Positions 1 through 5,378 of a DNA stretch of 5,518 bases are shown one piece after another. A model generated the notes under the pieces. The model made no database searches, was not told the DNA's origin, and saw only the letters and a list, made by a program, of their open reading frames with translations. A program made the translations under genes and the position numbers. Positions within the stretch are counted from its first letter, which is position 1; each line of letters starts with the position of its first letter. Origin of the DNA: Pseudomonadota bacterium. GTDB taxonomy: Bacteria; Pseudomonadota; Alphaproteobacteria; Rhizobiales; Xanthobacteraceae. The stretch is from positions 1-5,518 of the forward strand of contig JAEZEU010000230.1 of NCBI GenBank assembly GCA_023432885.1, given 5' to 3'.

Positions 1-388
1 GAACAAAGTCGTCCGCAACGCATTTCACGACTTCGGGATTGAATGGAAAGTTGTAGATATTTATCGGGGAGGCCGAGGCCTCGGCCATTGTGTAATATGC
101 GAAGCCGTCGCTTCCACCGGCCTTCACGATCTCTTTCAGGAATTCGTTCGGCAGTCCCCATACGGCCTGCAGGTTGCCGTTAAAAAAGCCGACATACTGA
201 GCGACGTAACAGGTCGTACCGACTCCGCCGAGACAACCTTGCCGTTCCACGAGAAGTGTCTTCGCGCCATTTCGAGCAGCTGCTTTGGCTGCAATCAGGC
301 CCGATGCGCCTCCCCCGGCAACGACGACGTCGTATTCTTTCTTCAGGCTTTGCTTCTTGCCGCTCGCGAACATCCTTGGCGCCTTCAT
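1..388 (-). CDS. FAD-dependent oxidoreductase, N-terminal part (runs off the left edge)
   Basis: This is the first 129 codons of a flavoprotein whose C-terminus lies outside the window. About 19 residues in, it has a hydrophobic beta strand followed by GGGASG (dinucleotide-binding GxGxxG), then KTLLVER with the ribose-binding Glu, then GCLGGVGTT. This is the order seen in the FAD_oxidored (PF12831-like) family and in the complete oxidoreductase at 1104-2546, so the two look paralogous. There is no signal peptide, so it is probably cytoplasmic. I chose the ATG at 388 as the first in frame after a TGA codon 27-29 nt upstream, but no Shine-Dalgarno precedes it. The ATG at 373 (residue 6), with AAGG 8 nt upstream, is a realistic alternative. 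An IclR-like operator ends 3 nt upstream of 388. Substrate unknown. Confidence 0.85.
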   Translation of the reverse strand, partial: MKAPRMFASGKKQSLKKEYDVVVAGGGASGLIAAKAAARNGAKTLLVERQGCLGGVGTTCYVAQYVGFFNGNLQAVWGLPNEFLKEIVKAGGSDGFAYYTMAEASASPINIYNFPFNPEVVKCVADDFV

Positions 389-391
389 GAA

Positions 392-406
392 GTTCGCTAT
401 GCGAAC
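392..406. promoter_or_regulatory. IclR-type operator dyad, left copy (GTTCGCTATGCGAAC)
   Basis: This is a perfect dyad with 6-bp arms around TAT. It matches the general form of operators of the PcaR/PcaU/PobR branch of the IclR family (GTTCG-N5-CGAAC-like). A further half-site, TGCGAAC, lies at 419-425 in the same orientation as the right arm. The dyad lies immediately downstream of a minus-strand extended -10 box and 3 nt before the ATG at 388, so a bound protein would cover the expected transcription start of the oxidoreductase gene. The regulator identity is inferred from operator shape and from the neighbouring regulator-like reading frames. Confidence 0.6.
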
Positions 407-415
407 AATATATCA
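407..415 (-). promoter_or_regulatory. Putative extended -10 promoter element for the left oxidoreductase
   Basis: On the minus strand the sequence reads TGATATATT, which is TGn followed by TATATT (5 of 6 matches to TATAAT). No good -35 lies at 16-18 nt, as expected for an extended -10. A perfect TTGACA sits further upstream at 447-452 but has no good -10 at standard spacing in this copy. Transcription would start near 400, inside the operator, giving a leader of about a dozen bases. Assigned by eye. Confidence 0.35.
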
Positions 416-491
416 CATTGCGAACTTACGATTGTAGTGCCGGACTTGTCAACACCGGCTTTGATCTCATTGCGTACGAGCACGCTTACGC

Positions 492-557
492 ATGGACTTC
501 GTCGGAAGGCAGGGACAAGGAGAGTTGTCCTCGTTCACTACGATGAAAGCATTGCGG
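492..557 (+). pseudogene. Relic of the N-terminus of a divergent (IclR-like) regulator
   Basis: The ATG at 492 aligns with the ATG at 5460 that starts the right-hand regulator. Downstream, the two copies share the codons for an LSSF peptide and the flanking sequence. Relative to the right copy, the relic has lost 9 nt that include the AAAGGA ribosome-binding site, then 5 nt shortly after the ATG, then 1 nt more. The last two restore the original frame. Homology disappears near 557-570, where a minus-strand ABC ATPase fragment begins. Only about 20 codons survive, with no complete helix-turn-helix, so it cannot be functional. The open frame continues to 743, but only as antisense to the ATPase relic. 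Confidence 0.6.
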
Positions 558-600
558 CGCCAGCCGGCTAGGCTTCGTCCCTTCTGGCAACGCGCAAAAA

Positions 601-780
601 CGCAAAGCGGAAGACGAGGTTCATGTCGTGCTCTACGACGAGGATCGATACGTCTTTCGGCAGCATCTGCAGGAAATCGAACAGCACCTCGCTGTCACTG
701 CTCGGTAGGCCAGCGGCGGGCTCGTCGAGCAGGAGGTAAGTAGCAGTCGCGACGGCGAGCAGAGCGAGGTCCAGCAAGCC
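601..780 (-). pseudogene. C-terminal fragment of a LivG-type ABC transporter ATPase
   Basis: The minus-strand translation contains LLDLAL, then Walker B as YLLLDEPAAGL (738-706), then a helix with SSDSEVLFDFLQMLPKDVS, then VVEHDMNLVFRFA, which carries the H-loop His (636-601). This EHDM-LVF pattern is characteristic of LivG-like ATPases of branched-chain amino acid (HAAT) transporters. Walker A, the Q-loop and the LSGG/LPYG-type signature are absent. The C-terminus departs from the family directly after FRFA and stops at 568. About 60 residues remain of a protein normally near 250. The fragment is oriented head-on against the regulator relic at 492. It was probably part of a branched-chain-type importer operon removed by deletion. 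Confidence 0.75.
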
Positions 781-1103
781 AAACCAGTGGCGCGGAAAGA
801 CCGCCTGCGCTGGCGCGGCGGTGCTGCTGCGTGCCCTGCCCGACATGGGTCTGATGCCGCATCCGCCAGGATCGCCTTACGCCACGCTTCCCTCTTCTCG
901 GCGGCTGTCTTCCTGCTGTGGCTGGGAAATTACGGCGACTGCTGAGCGATCCAAAAACGCTAGGTGTGAAAGGCTACGGATGAGGGCGATGGAATTGCGC
1001 ATCTCGGCCGGATAGGCTGGACACAAACCTGCGCCGTTTGCGACGGCGTCAAATGCTCAAGCAGACAAATCGAGCAAAACGCAAACCAGCGTGTGTAACA
1101 CTT
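781..1103. other. Non-coding stretch between the ATPase relic and the main operon
   Basis: I recognise no gene here. Upstream of the ATPase relic the minus-strand frame shows no further family motifs. A 41-codon minus-strand frame (877-1002) and a short hydrophobic plus-strand peptide around 860-940 are present but match nothing I can name and lack ribosome-binding sites. The segment directly follows the stop of the oxidoreductase gene and therefore holds the 3' end of the main operon. It is plausibly a deletion scar with degraded coding sequence. Confidence 0.5.
1031..1049 (-). terminator. Possible weak terminator hairpin after the main operon
   Basis: CGCCGT (1032-1037) and ACGGCG (1043-1048) form a 6-bp GC-rich stem with a 5-nt loop, extended by a G-T pair. 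It lies about 55 nt beyond the oxidoreductase stop codon in the minus-strand direction. The bases after the stem on that strand are not a clean T-tract (AGGTTTGTGT), so it is at best an imperfect intrinsic terminator. Confidence 0.25.
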
Positions 1104-2546
1104 TCAGTCATTGAACAGGTAGGGCTGCTTCCATTCGAGAGTCTTGGGCGTATCATTCTTTTCCAGTGCAAGAGCCGCGGCGAAGCCGGCGATCTCGCCG
1201 GTTTGCGTGCACCATGTGAAATTACGCATGGCCATGAAGATCGTCTCGTATGAGAACGACATTGAGGCGCCCGTCAGAAGCAGATTGTCGATGCCTTTCG
1301 GCAGGAGGCTGCGATAGGGGACCTCGAAGGTGTGCTTGCGGTGACCGTTCCAGGTGAAGGTGCGGGTAATGGGCGACGTCACCGCATCGGGGAAGGTCCG
1401 GTTGGCCAGCACGTCGTCGAGCGTGAAACAATACTCGCCCTCGGGATGGCGACCATCGCGAATGCCGAGCTGTCGCCCGACATGAACGATGAAGGAGTTC
1501 TCGAAACCTGGCACGTACTTTTCCAGGAATGCCGCTTCGGCGTGGATGAAGCCGCGTAGCTCGCGAATAGCACGCGTATTGTCTTCGGTGCTCTCATCCA
1601 TGTGCAGCGCCCATTCGTAGGGCACATTCTGCCAGAGGATGAAGCTGTCGTCGGACAGCATCGGGCTCATGTCGACGGTGGGGTGGCCGATATAGTACTC
1701 GCCATAGACTTCGGTGCCGCCCATGCGCGGCCGGTAGACCATGTCGGGCAAATCGCCCGCCGCCTTTGCTTTCGCGATCAATTTCTCCAGCTTGAGGTCG
1801 CCGGTTTGCGTCTGGTAGCGGCGCAGCGCCGGATAGTCCACACCGCTAATCATCCACAGCAATCCGCCGGGGATCGGGCGCTCGATGCCGTCCCAGTCAG
1901 CGCCCTCAGGCTGGCCGCCGCCGCCGCGACGGCATGCCACGCCCGCTTTCGCCACAACCTCGCCGGTGCCCGACCCTTCAACGAAGATCTTGCCGCGGAT
2001 GGCGAACAGGCCCTCCTGGCCCTTGACCACGATCATGCTGATCGAGCTGTCTTTACCGGCGTTCTTGACCAGCACCACATCGACGAAGGCGCAGCCGTAG
2101 AGCGTGTGCACCCCGGCCTCCTCCAGCATCGCCATCATGATATTGCCGGCGCCGTCCGGATTGAAGCTCATCCGCTTGAACGGCGTGCCCGGCTCCAAGT
2201 TGCGCTCATAGTGAGACAGCGGATTGCCGGCCCAGCCCGGATGGGTCTCCTCGGTGGCGGTATAGACATAACCCTCGGCATCGAAGCGCCGCATCAGTTC
2301 GGAATGGATGCCGCCGACGCCCGGTGCCGCATGCCCCTGGAGGCCGCTGGTATGAACGCCGCCGGGCATATCGTACTTTTCGACGACGAGCGTGCGCACA
2401 CCCATGCGCGCTGCCTGCAGCGCCGCGCCGAACCCCGCCGGGCCGGCGCCGATCACGACGAGGTCGGCCTCGTAATTCACCGGTATCCGGCGATCGAAGG
2501 CGGCCGGTGCAACCGCCGTACCCGGCGAAAAACGCGAAGTGGTCAT
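1104..2546 (-). CDS. FAD-dependent oxidoreductase, 480 residues
   Basis: A complete flavoprotein of the FAD_oxidored (PF12831-like) family. Residues 29-38 carry LVVIGAGPAG (GxGxxG for the ADP part of FAD). RTLVVEK at 51-57 supplies the ribose-binding Glu, and PGGVHTSG follows at 61-68. GRQLGIRDGRHPEGEY (357-371) is the typical substrate/FAD-domain motif. IDNLLLTGASMSFSYE at 419-434 is the C-terminal FAD-contact region. There is no signal peptide, so it is probably cytoplasmic. The ATG at 2546 is supported by GAGGA at 2554-2558 with 7-nt spacing. The frame stays open upstream to an ATG at 2651, but that extension is Ala/Pro-rich and has no comparable ribosome-binding site. It is the last gene of the importer operon, 167 nt after the binding-protein gene. 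The likely role is oxidation or reduction of the imported compound or a derivative; the actual substrate is not recognisable. It is a paralogue of the partial gene at 1-388. Confidence 0.9.
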   Translation of the reverse strand: MTTSRFSPGTAVAPAAFDRRIPVNYEADLVVIGAGPAGFGAALQAARMGVRTLVVEKYDMPGGVHTSGLQGHAAPGVGGIHSELMRRFDAEGYVYTATEETHPGWAGNPLSHYERNLEPGTPFKRMSFNPDGAGNIMMAMLEEAGVHTLYGCAFVDVVLVKNAGKDSSISMIVVKGQEGLFAIRGKIFVEGSGTGEVVAKAGVACRRGGGGQPEGADWDGIERPIPGGLLWMISGVDYPALRRYQTQTGDLKLEKLIAKAKAAGDLPDMVYRPRMGGTEVYGEYYIGHPTVDMSPMLSDDSFILWQNVPYEWALHMDESTEDNTRAIRELRGFIHAEAAFLEKYVPGFENSFIVHVGRQLGIRDGRHPEGEYCFTLDDVLANRTFPDAVTSPITRTFTWNGHRKHTFEVPYRSLLPKGIDNLLLTGASMSFSYETIFMAMRNFTWCTQTGEIAGFAAALALEKNDTPKTLEWKQPYLFND

Positions 2547-2553
2547 TTCCGTA

Positions 2554-2558
2554 TCCTC
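2554..2558 (-). promoter_or_regulatory. Ribosome-binding site fixing the oxidoreductase start at 2546
   Basis: GAGGA on the minus strand lies 7 nt before the ATG at 2544-2546. It decides against the longer in-frame start at 2651, which would add 35 low-complexity residues ahead of the FAD fold. Confidence 0.75.
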
Positions 2559-2575
2559 AAAATAGCTTTCGGGAA

Positions 2576-2596
2576 TTCCGGCCGCTGGAGCCGGAA
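2576..2596. other. Intercistronic hairpin between binding-protein and oxidoreductase genes
   Basis: TTCCGGC and GCCGGAA form a perfect 7-bp stem with a 7-nt loop, about 18 nt upstream of the oxidoreductase ribosome-binding site. On the minus strand it is not followed by a continuous T-run (CCCGAAAGCTATTTT). It could be an attenuator-like or mRNA-stabilising hairpin that sets oxidoreductase level relative to the transporter. The function is inference. Confidence 0.35.
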
Positions 2597-2614
2597 CTGC
2601 CGGCACATCTGCCG

Positions 2615-2628
2615 GCTTCGTACGAAGC
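2615..2628. other. Perfect 14-bp palindrome GCTTCGTACGAAGC
   Basis: This is an uninterrupted palindrome in the 167-nt gap between the binding-protein stop and the oxidoreductase start. It is surrounded by three GCCGGC hexamers (2599-2604, 2611-2616, 2635-2640), the middle of which overlaps it. It differs from the flanking IclR-type operators, since it has no GTTCG arm and no TAT centre. It may be a binding site for another factor or part of an RNA structure with its neighbours. Confidence 0.35.
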
Positions 2629-2713
2629 GACAGAGCCGGCCAGCGTCGCACCGGCGACGAGGCGCAAAATCTCTTCTCGTGTACATTGAAGCGCTTTCGT
2701 CTGAGTTTGAGGT

Positions 2714-3697
2714 CTAGGCGGCGAAGAAGCCGCTGTCGGCGGGCTTCGCGAGAATTCCCTGGCGGACCAGGATTTCGGATGCCGAGGTGACCGTCTTCCG
2801 GAAGTCCGGATCTGAGGCTGCGTTGTAGTCGAAGCGCAGGCGACCGGCCGACTTGGCGACCTTCAGCACCTTGGCTTCAAGCATGGTCCTGGGGGCATAT
2901 TTCTCCGCCAGCGCGTCGAAATCCGCGTCCATCCCCTTCACGCATTCGGCGAACATTGCATTGAGCCGCTTGGCCATGTCGGGCGAACGGTCGAGAAGCT
3001 CCTTGCGCACGTTGATGCAGAAATAGGGAAGGCTCTGGGAGGTATGTTTGCGGAAGGCCTCGCCCGTGTTGAAGATGATACCGAGATCGGATCGCCGCTG
3101 GATGCCCTGGGAGATCATCGGCTCCCATGCGACGGCGGCGTCCGCCCTGTTGGCGATGACGAGCGTGACGCCCTGGGCCGGATTTTCGGCGTTCTGGACC
3201 CGGGCGACCTTCTCGATGTCTATGCCTTCGAACTCGCTGATTAGCGCCTTCGTCATGCGATAGACGCCGGACTGCTGAGGCGCGACGATCATCTTTCCCT
3301 TGAGCTCGGCAACGGATTGGGGACCATCGGCGGCAGCCACGATGCCGATCATATCGGCCGTCATGAGCGAGCACAGCAGACGGCAGGGCACACCTGCGCG
3401 ATATCTCGTGATGAACGGATCCCAGCTACCGATGACCATGTCGAAGGTGCCGGCGACGAAATCATTATAAAGCGTGCCGATCGAGGAGTTCAGGATCGGC
3501 TCGGCGAGCTCAAGGCCGTTCTTCTTGTCGAGGCCGTTGTCCCGGATGTAGTCGTAGAACATGACCGTGAGACCGGGCGAGGCGGTCGCGGCACGGATCG
3601 GCGCGGCTTCCTGCGCGCGCAGCACAATCGGCGCAGCCAGGGCGCCAAGGGCCGCGGCACCCGTGATCATCATGTTCCTTCGCGTGATGGTCGACAT
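2714..3697 (-). CDS. ABC transporter substrate-binding protein, NitT/TauT (SsuA/NMT1-like) family
   Basis: A periplasmic solute-binding protein of 327 residues. The N-terminus has a Tat-like signal: ITRRNMM followed by a hydrophobic Ala/Leu stretch, with likely cleavage after VLRA (residue 28). The mature part shows family hallmarks: a GTLYNDFVAGTFDMVIGSWDP segment (74-94, lobe-one ligand region), VAELKGKMIVAPQQSG (129-144), and ANRADAAVAWEPMISQG (182-198, hinge and lobe two). The start at 3697 is chosen because GGAGG (3705-3709) lies 7 nt upstream. The ATG at 3703, which overlaps the ATPase stop as ATGA, has only 1 nt between it and the same GGAGG. It follows the ATPase gene directly and belongs to the same operon. 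Relatives bind sulfonates, nitrate/cyanate, pyrimidine precursors or small aromatic acids; the ligand here cannot be read from the sequence. Confidence 0.9.
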   Translation of the reverse strand: MSTITRRNMMITGAAALGALAAPIVLRAQEAAPIRAATASPGLTVMFYDYIRDNGLDKKNGLELAEPILNSSIGTLYNDFVAGTFDMVIGSWDPFITRYRAGVPCRLLCSLMTADMIGIVAAADGPQSVAELKGKMIVAPQQSGVYRMTKALISEFEGIDIEKVARVQNAENPAQGVTLVIANRADAAVAWEPMISQGIQRRSDLGIIFNTGEAFRKHTSQSLPYFCINVRKELLDRSPDMAKRLNAMFAECVKGMDADFDALAEKYAPRTMLEAKVLKVAKSAGRLRFDYNAASDPDFRKTVTSASEILVRQGILAKPADSGFFAA

Positions 3698-3699
3698 TG

Positions 3700-4497
3700 T
3701 CATTCCTCCCGTTCGTTTTGTTCCTGCTTGCCTGTATCTTCTCCGAGCGCTGCCGCGATCTGGCTGCGCATGCGCTCGGCAACGGTTTCGTCCGTGGCCG
3801 CCTCCCGCAGGGAAAGTTCCAGTTTCACATGACCCCCGGGTCCGAGGACGATGACCCGGTCAGCCATCTCGATTGCATCGTCGAGCCGGTGGGTGACCAG
3901 GAGGCAGGTCTTTCCGTATTCGCGCGCTACCGCGCAGAAATCCTGCCGAAGCTCGTGCGAGGTCACATGGTCGAGCTGGCTGAAGGATTCGTCGAGCAAC
4001 ACCAGTTCGGGGTCCACGGCGAGTGCGCGGGCGAGCGAGACGCGCTGACGCATGCCGCCGGAAAGCTCGTGCGTGTATTTGTTCTCCGCGCCCGCCAGAT
4101 TGACGCGCGCAAGCCATTCCGATGCTATCGTGCGCGCCTGGTCTTTCGGCTTGCCCTGTATCAGGAGGCCGAGCTCGGCGTTCTCCACGGCCGTGCGCCA
4201 CGGCAGCAGGCGGTCGGTCTGGAAACTGACCGCGAGCTTGCCTTTCAACGCCGAGAACTGGCGGAAAGGATCGAAACCGGCCACCTTCACGTGGCCGCTG
4301 TCGGGGGCGAGCGTGCCCATGACGAGATTGAGCACGGTGGTCTTGCCGGCGCCCGTGCGTCCCAGCAGGGCGACGATCTCGCCCTTGGCGACGGTGAAGC
4401 TCAATTCGTCGACCGCCCGATAGGAGCCGAACTCCTTGATCACCGAGTTCAGTTCGATGATCGGAGGCAAACCGGGATTGTGCGCAGAAACCGTCAT
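3700..4497 (-). CDS. ABC transporter ATP-binding protein, NitT/TauT family (SsuB/TauB-like)
   Basis: A 265-residue cytoplasmic ATPase that energises the importer. Walker A is GRTGAGKTT (46-54), the Q-loop Gln is Q93 (SFQTDRLLPW), the signature is LSGGMRQR (145-152), Walker B is LVLLDE (165-170), and the H-loop His is H203 (VTHRLDDA). All catalytic elements are present. After the catalytic Glu the sequence is SFSQLD, where most relatives have PFSALD. The ATG at 4497 overlaps the permease stop by 4 nt (ATGA) and has GGAGG at 4508-4512, with 10-nt spacing. The frame remains open to an ATG at 4596, which would overlap the permease gene by about 100 nt and lacks ABC-type sequence. The C-terminal tail after about 225 is charged (ending NEREE) and unremarkable. 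It is translationally coupled to both neighbours. Confidence 0.93.
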   Translation of the reverse strand: MTVSAHNPGLPPIIELNSVIKEFGSYRAVDELSFTVAKGEIVALLGRTGAGKTTVLNLVMGTLAPDSGHVKVAGFDPFRQFSALKGKLAVSFQTDRLLPWRTAVENAELGLLIQGKPKDQARTIASEWLARVNLAGAENKYTHELSGGMRQRVSLARALAVDPELVLLDESFSQLDHVTSHELRQDFCAVAREYGKTCLLVTHRLDDAIEMADRVIVLGPGGHVKLELSLREAATDETVAERMRSQIAAALGEDTGKQEQNEREE

Positions 4498-5300
4498 CGA
4501 ACCGTCGCCTCCGGACGCCAGTGGAGAACGAGCTTCTCGATACCCGCTACGATGGCCTGAAGACTGATGTTCAGCACGATGAGGAAAAAGGTCCAAGCGA
4601 GCACCTGATCCATTCGGAATGTCGATTGCGCCAGTCCCATTCGTGAGCCGACACCAACGGCCGAGGCGACGAGCTCGGCGAAAATAACCATGCGGATGGC
4701 ATAGCCAACGACGGTCTTGGTGGTGGTCAGCACATAGGGGACCAGATGGGGGATGATGAGGTAGCGAAGGACCTGCGTTCGATTGGCGCGGAAACTTTCG
4801 ATCATGTCGAGCAGATCGCGCGGAAGCCCTCTGATGCCGTCATAGATCGTCAGCGCGTAGAACGGCAGAAGGATCATCGCGAGAATGAAGAAGATCCGCA
4901 CTTCCGGATTTTTGAACCAGAAGACCGCAAGCAGCATCCAGGAAAGCGCGGGAATGCCCGTATCGATGACCACCAACGCTTTGATGAAGGGCCGCAACAC
5001 ACCGAACAGCCCCATGACGAGCCCAAGGATGATGCCTGCCGTCATCGCGAAGAGCATCGCCAGGCACAGCCTGCCCAAGGTGATCAGCACATGCGTGTAG
5101 TCGGTCGTCGCGAGCGCCACGATTGCGCGCATCACCGTGAGCGGTGACGGCATGATGTATTCCGCGACATACCAGCTCGACACTTCCATGGCGCCGAGAA
5201 GGCACCCGACAACGATGACCGTGGCGCCGAAATCACCGAGCTGCCACCATTCGCCAGAAGGCCGTTTTTCCTTCAGCCGGCTGCTATCTGCTTGCTGCAA
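4494..5300 (-). CDS. ABC transporter permease, NitT/TauT family (SsuC/TauC-like)
   Basis: An inner-membrane permease of 268 residues with about six hydrophobic segments: roughly 24-48, 72-97, 105-128, 135-152, 195-215 and 233-256. IMPSPLTV (49-56) is the conserved periplasmic motif after the first helix in this family. DMIESFRANRTQVLRYLIIP (165-184) is the EAA coupling loop that contacts the ATPase. Its usual Gly is replaced by Arg (R171). The start codon is TTG at 5300, the only candidate after an in-frame TGA codon at 5307-5309 that keeps the first helix; the next in-frame ATG is codon 38. No strong ribosome-binding site precedes the TTG, so the exact start is uncertain. It is the first gene of the operon, with the operator dyad 45 nt upstream. 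It forms the channel together with the ATPase at 3700-4497. Confidence 0.9.
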   Translation of the reverse strand: MQQADSSRLKEKRPSGEWWQLGDFGATVIVVGCLLGAMEVSSWYVAEYIMPSPLTVMRAIVALATTDYTHVLITLGRLCLAMLFAMTAGIILGLVMGLFGVLRPFIKALVVIDTGIPALSWMLLAVFWFKNPEVRIFFILAMILLPFYALTIYDGIRGLPRDLLDMIESFRANRTQVLRYLIIPHLVPYVLTTTKTVVGYAIRMVIFAELVASAVGVGSRMGLAQSTFRMDQVLAWTFFLIVLNISLQAIVAGIEKLVLHWRPEATVR

Positions 5301-5345
5301 TGCGATTCACCGTCCCGTCGCTCCGCCCACTTGCTAATCTCAATG

Positions 5346-5360
5346 GTTCGTTATACGAAC
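5346..5360. promoter_or_regulatory. IclR-type operator dyad, right copy (GTTCGTTATACGAAC)
   Basis: This is a perfect dyad with 6-bp arms around TAT, extended by one G-C pair to 5345-5361. It sits between the divergent permease operon and the regulator-like gene. An additional half-site, CGAACTTA, lies at 5375-5382, 14 nt beyond the dyad, exactly as in the left copy. The form matches operators of the PcaR/PcaU/PobR branch of the IclR family. It probably controls the importer-oxidoreductase operon and may autoregulate the divergent gene. Confidence 0.65.
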
Positions 5361-5378
5361 CTTGTACCGCAGACCGAA

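Larger units (their letters stand above)
391..557. repeat. Left copy of a duplicated control region plus regulator start
   Basis: This segment aligns collinearly with 5345-5518. Shared blocks, in order, are the operator dyad, CGAACTTA (421-428), CTTGTCAAYACCGGY with TTTGATCT (445-467), CATTGCG, CTTACG next to an ATG (492), a 20-nt block with 18 matches (503-522), and TGTCCTC-TTCA-T (from about 526). Gaps of 1-9 nt separate the blocks, so this is an old, diverged duplication and not a recent repeat. The boundary near 557 is approximate because the right copy is cut by the window end. Confidence 0.8.

Noticed and set aside
391..557. The duplicated segments as terminal repeats of a mobile element
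   Set aside because: The copies are diverged with many indels, contain operator and regulator-start sequence, and enclose no transposase or integrase. Duplication of a regulatory module explains them better.
492..743. Plus-strand 83-codon frame as an intact small gene
   Set aside because: Only its first 20 or so codons resemble the right-hand regulator. The remainder is antisense to the LivG relic and is Arg-rich noise.
850..942. Plus-strand hydrophobic peptide (SLFSAAVFLLWLGNYG) vaguely like the first helix of LivM permeases
   Set aside because: It is short and has no start signal, and its strand is opposite to the LivG relic. The resemblance is too weak to name.
877..1002. Minus-strand 41-codon frame with a fairly protein-like composition (MRNSIALIRSLSHLAFLDRS...)
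   Set aside because: There is no ribosome-binding site and no family I recognise, and it lies in a stretch that looks degraded. The upstream open part lacks a start, so it could be a relic of a coding end but cannot be supported as a gene.
2547..2651. N-terminal extension of the 480-residue oxidoreductase from an ATG at 2651
   Set aside because: The 35 extra residues are Ala/Pro-rich and have no Shine-Dalgarno, and they would cover the intercistronic dyads. The ATG at 2546 has GAGGA at ideal spacing.
1602..2717. Long plus-strand open frame of 371 codons opposite the oxidoreductase gene
   Set aside because: It is a shadow of the GC-rich minus-strand gene: His/Arg/Ala-rich, without domains or a ribosome-binding site, whereas the minus strand encodes clear FAD motifs.
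3697..4560. Plus-strand open frame of 287 codons opposite the ATPase gene
   Set aside because: It is antisense to a canonical ABC ATPase with all its motifs, and its own composition shows no domain.
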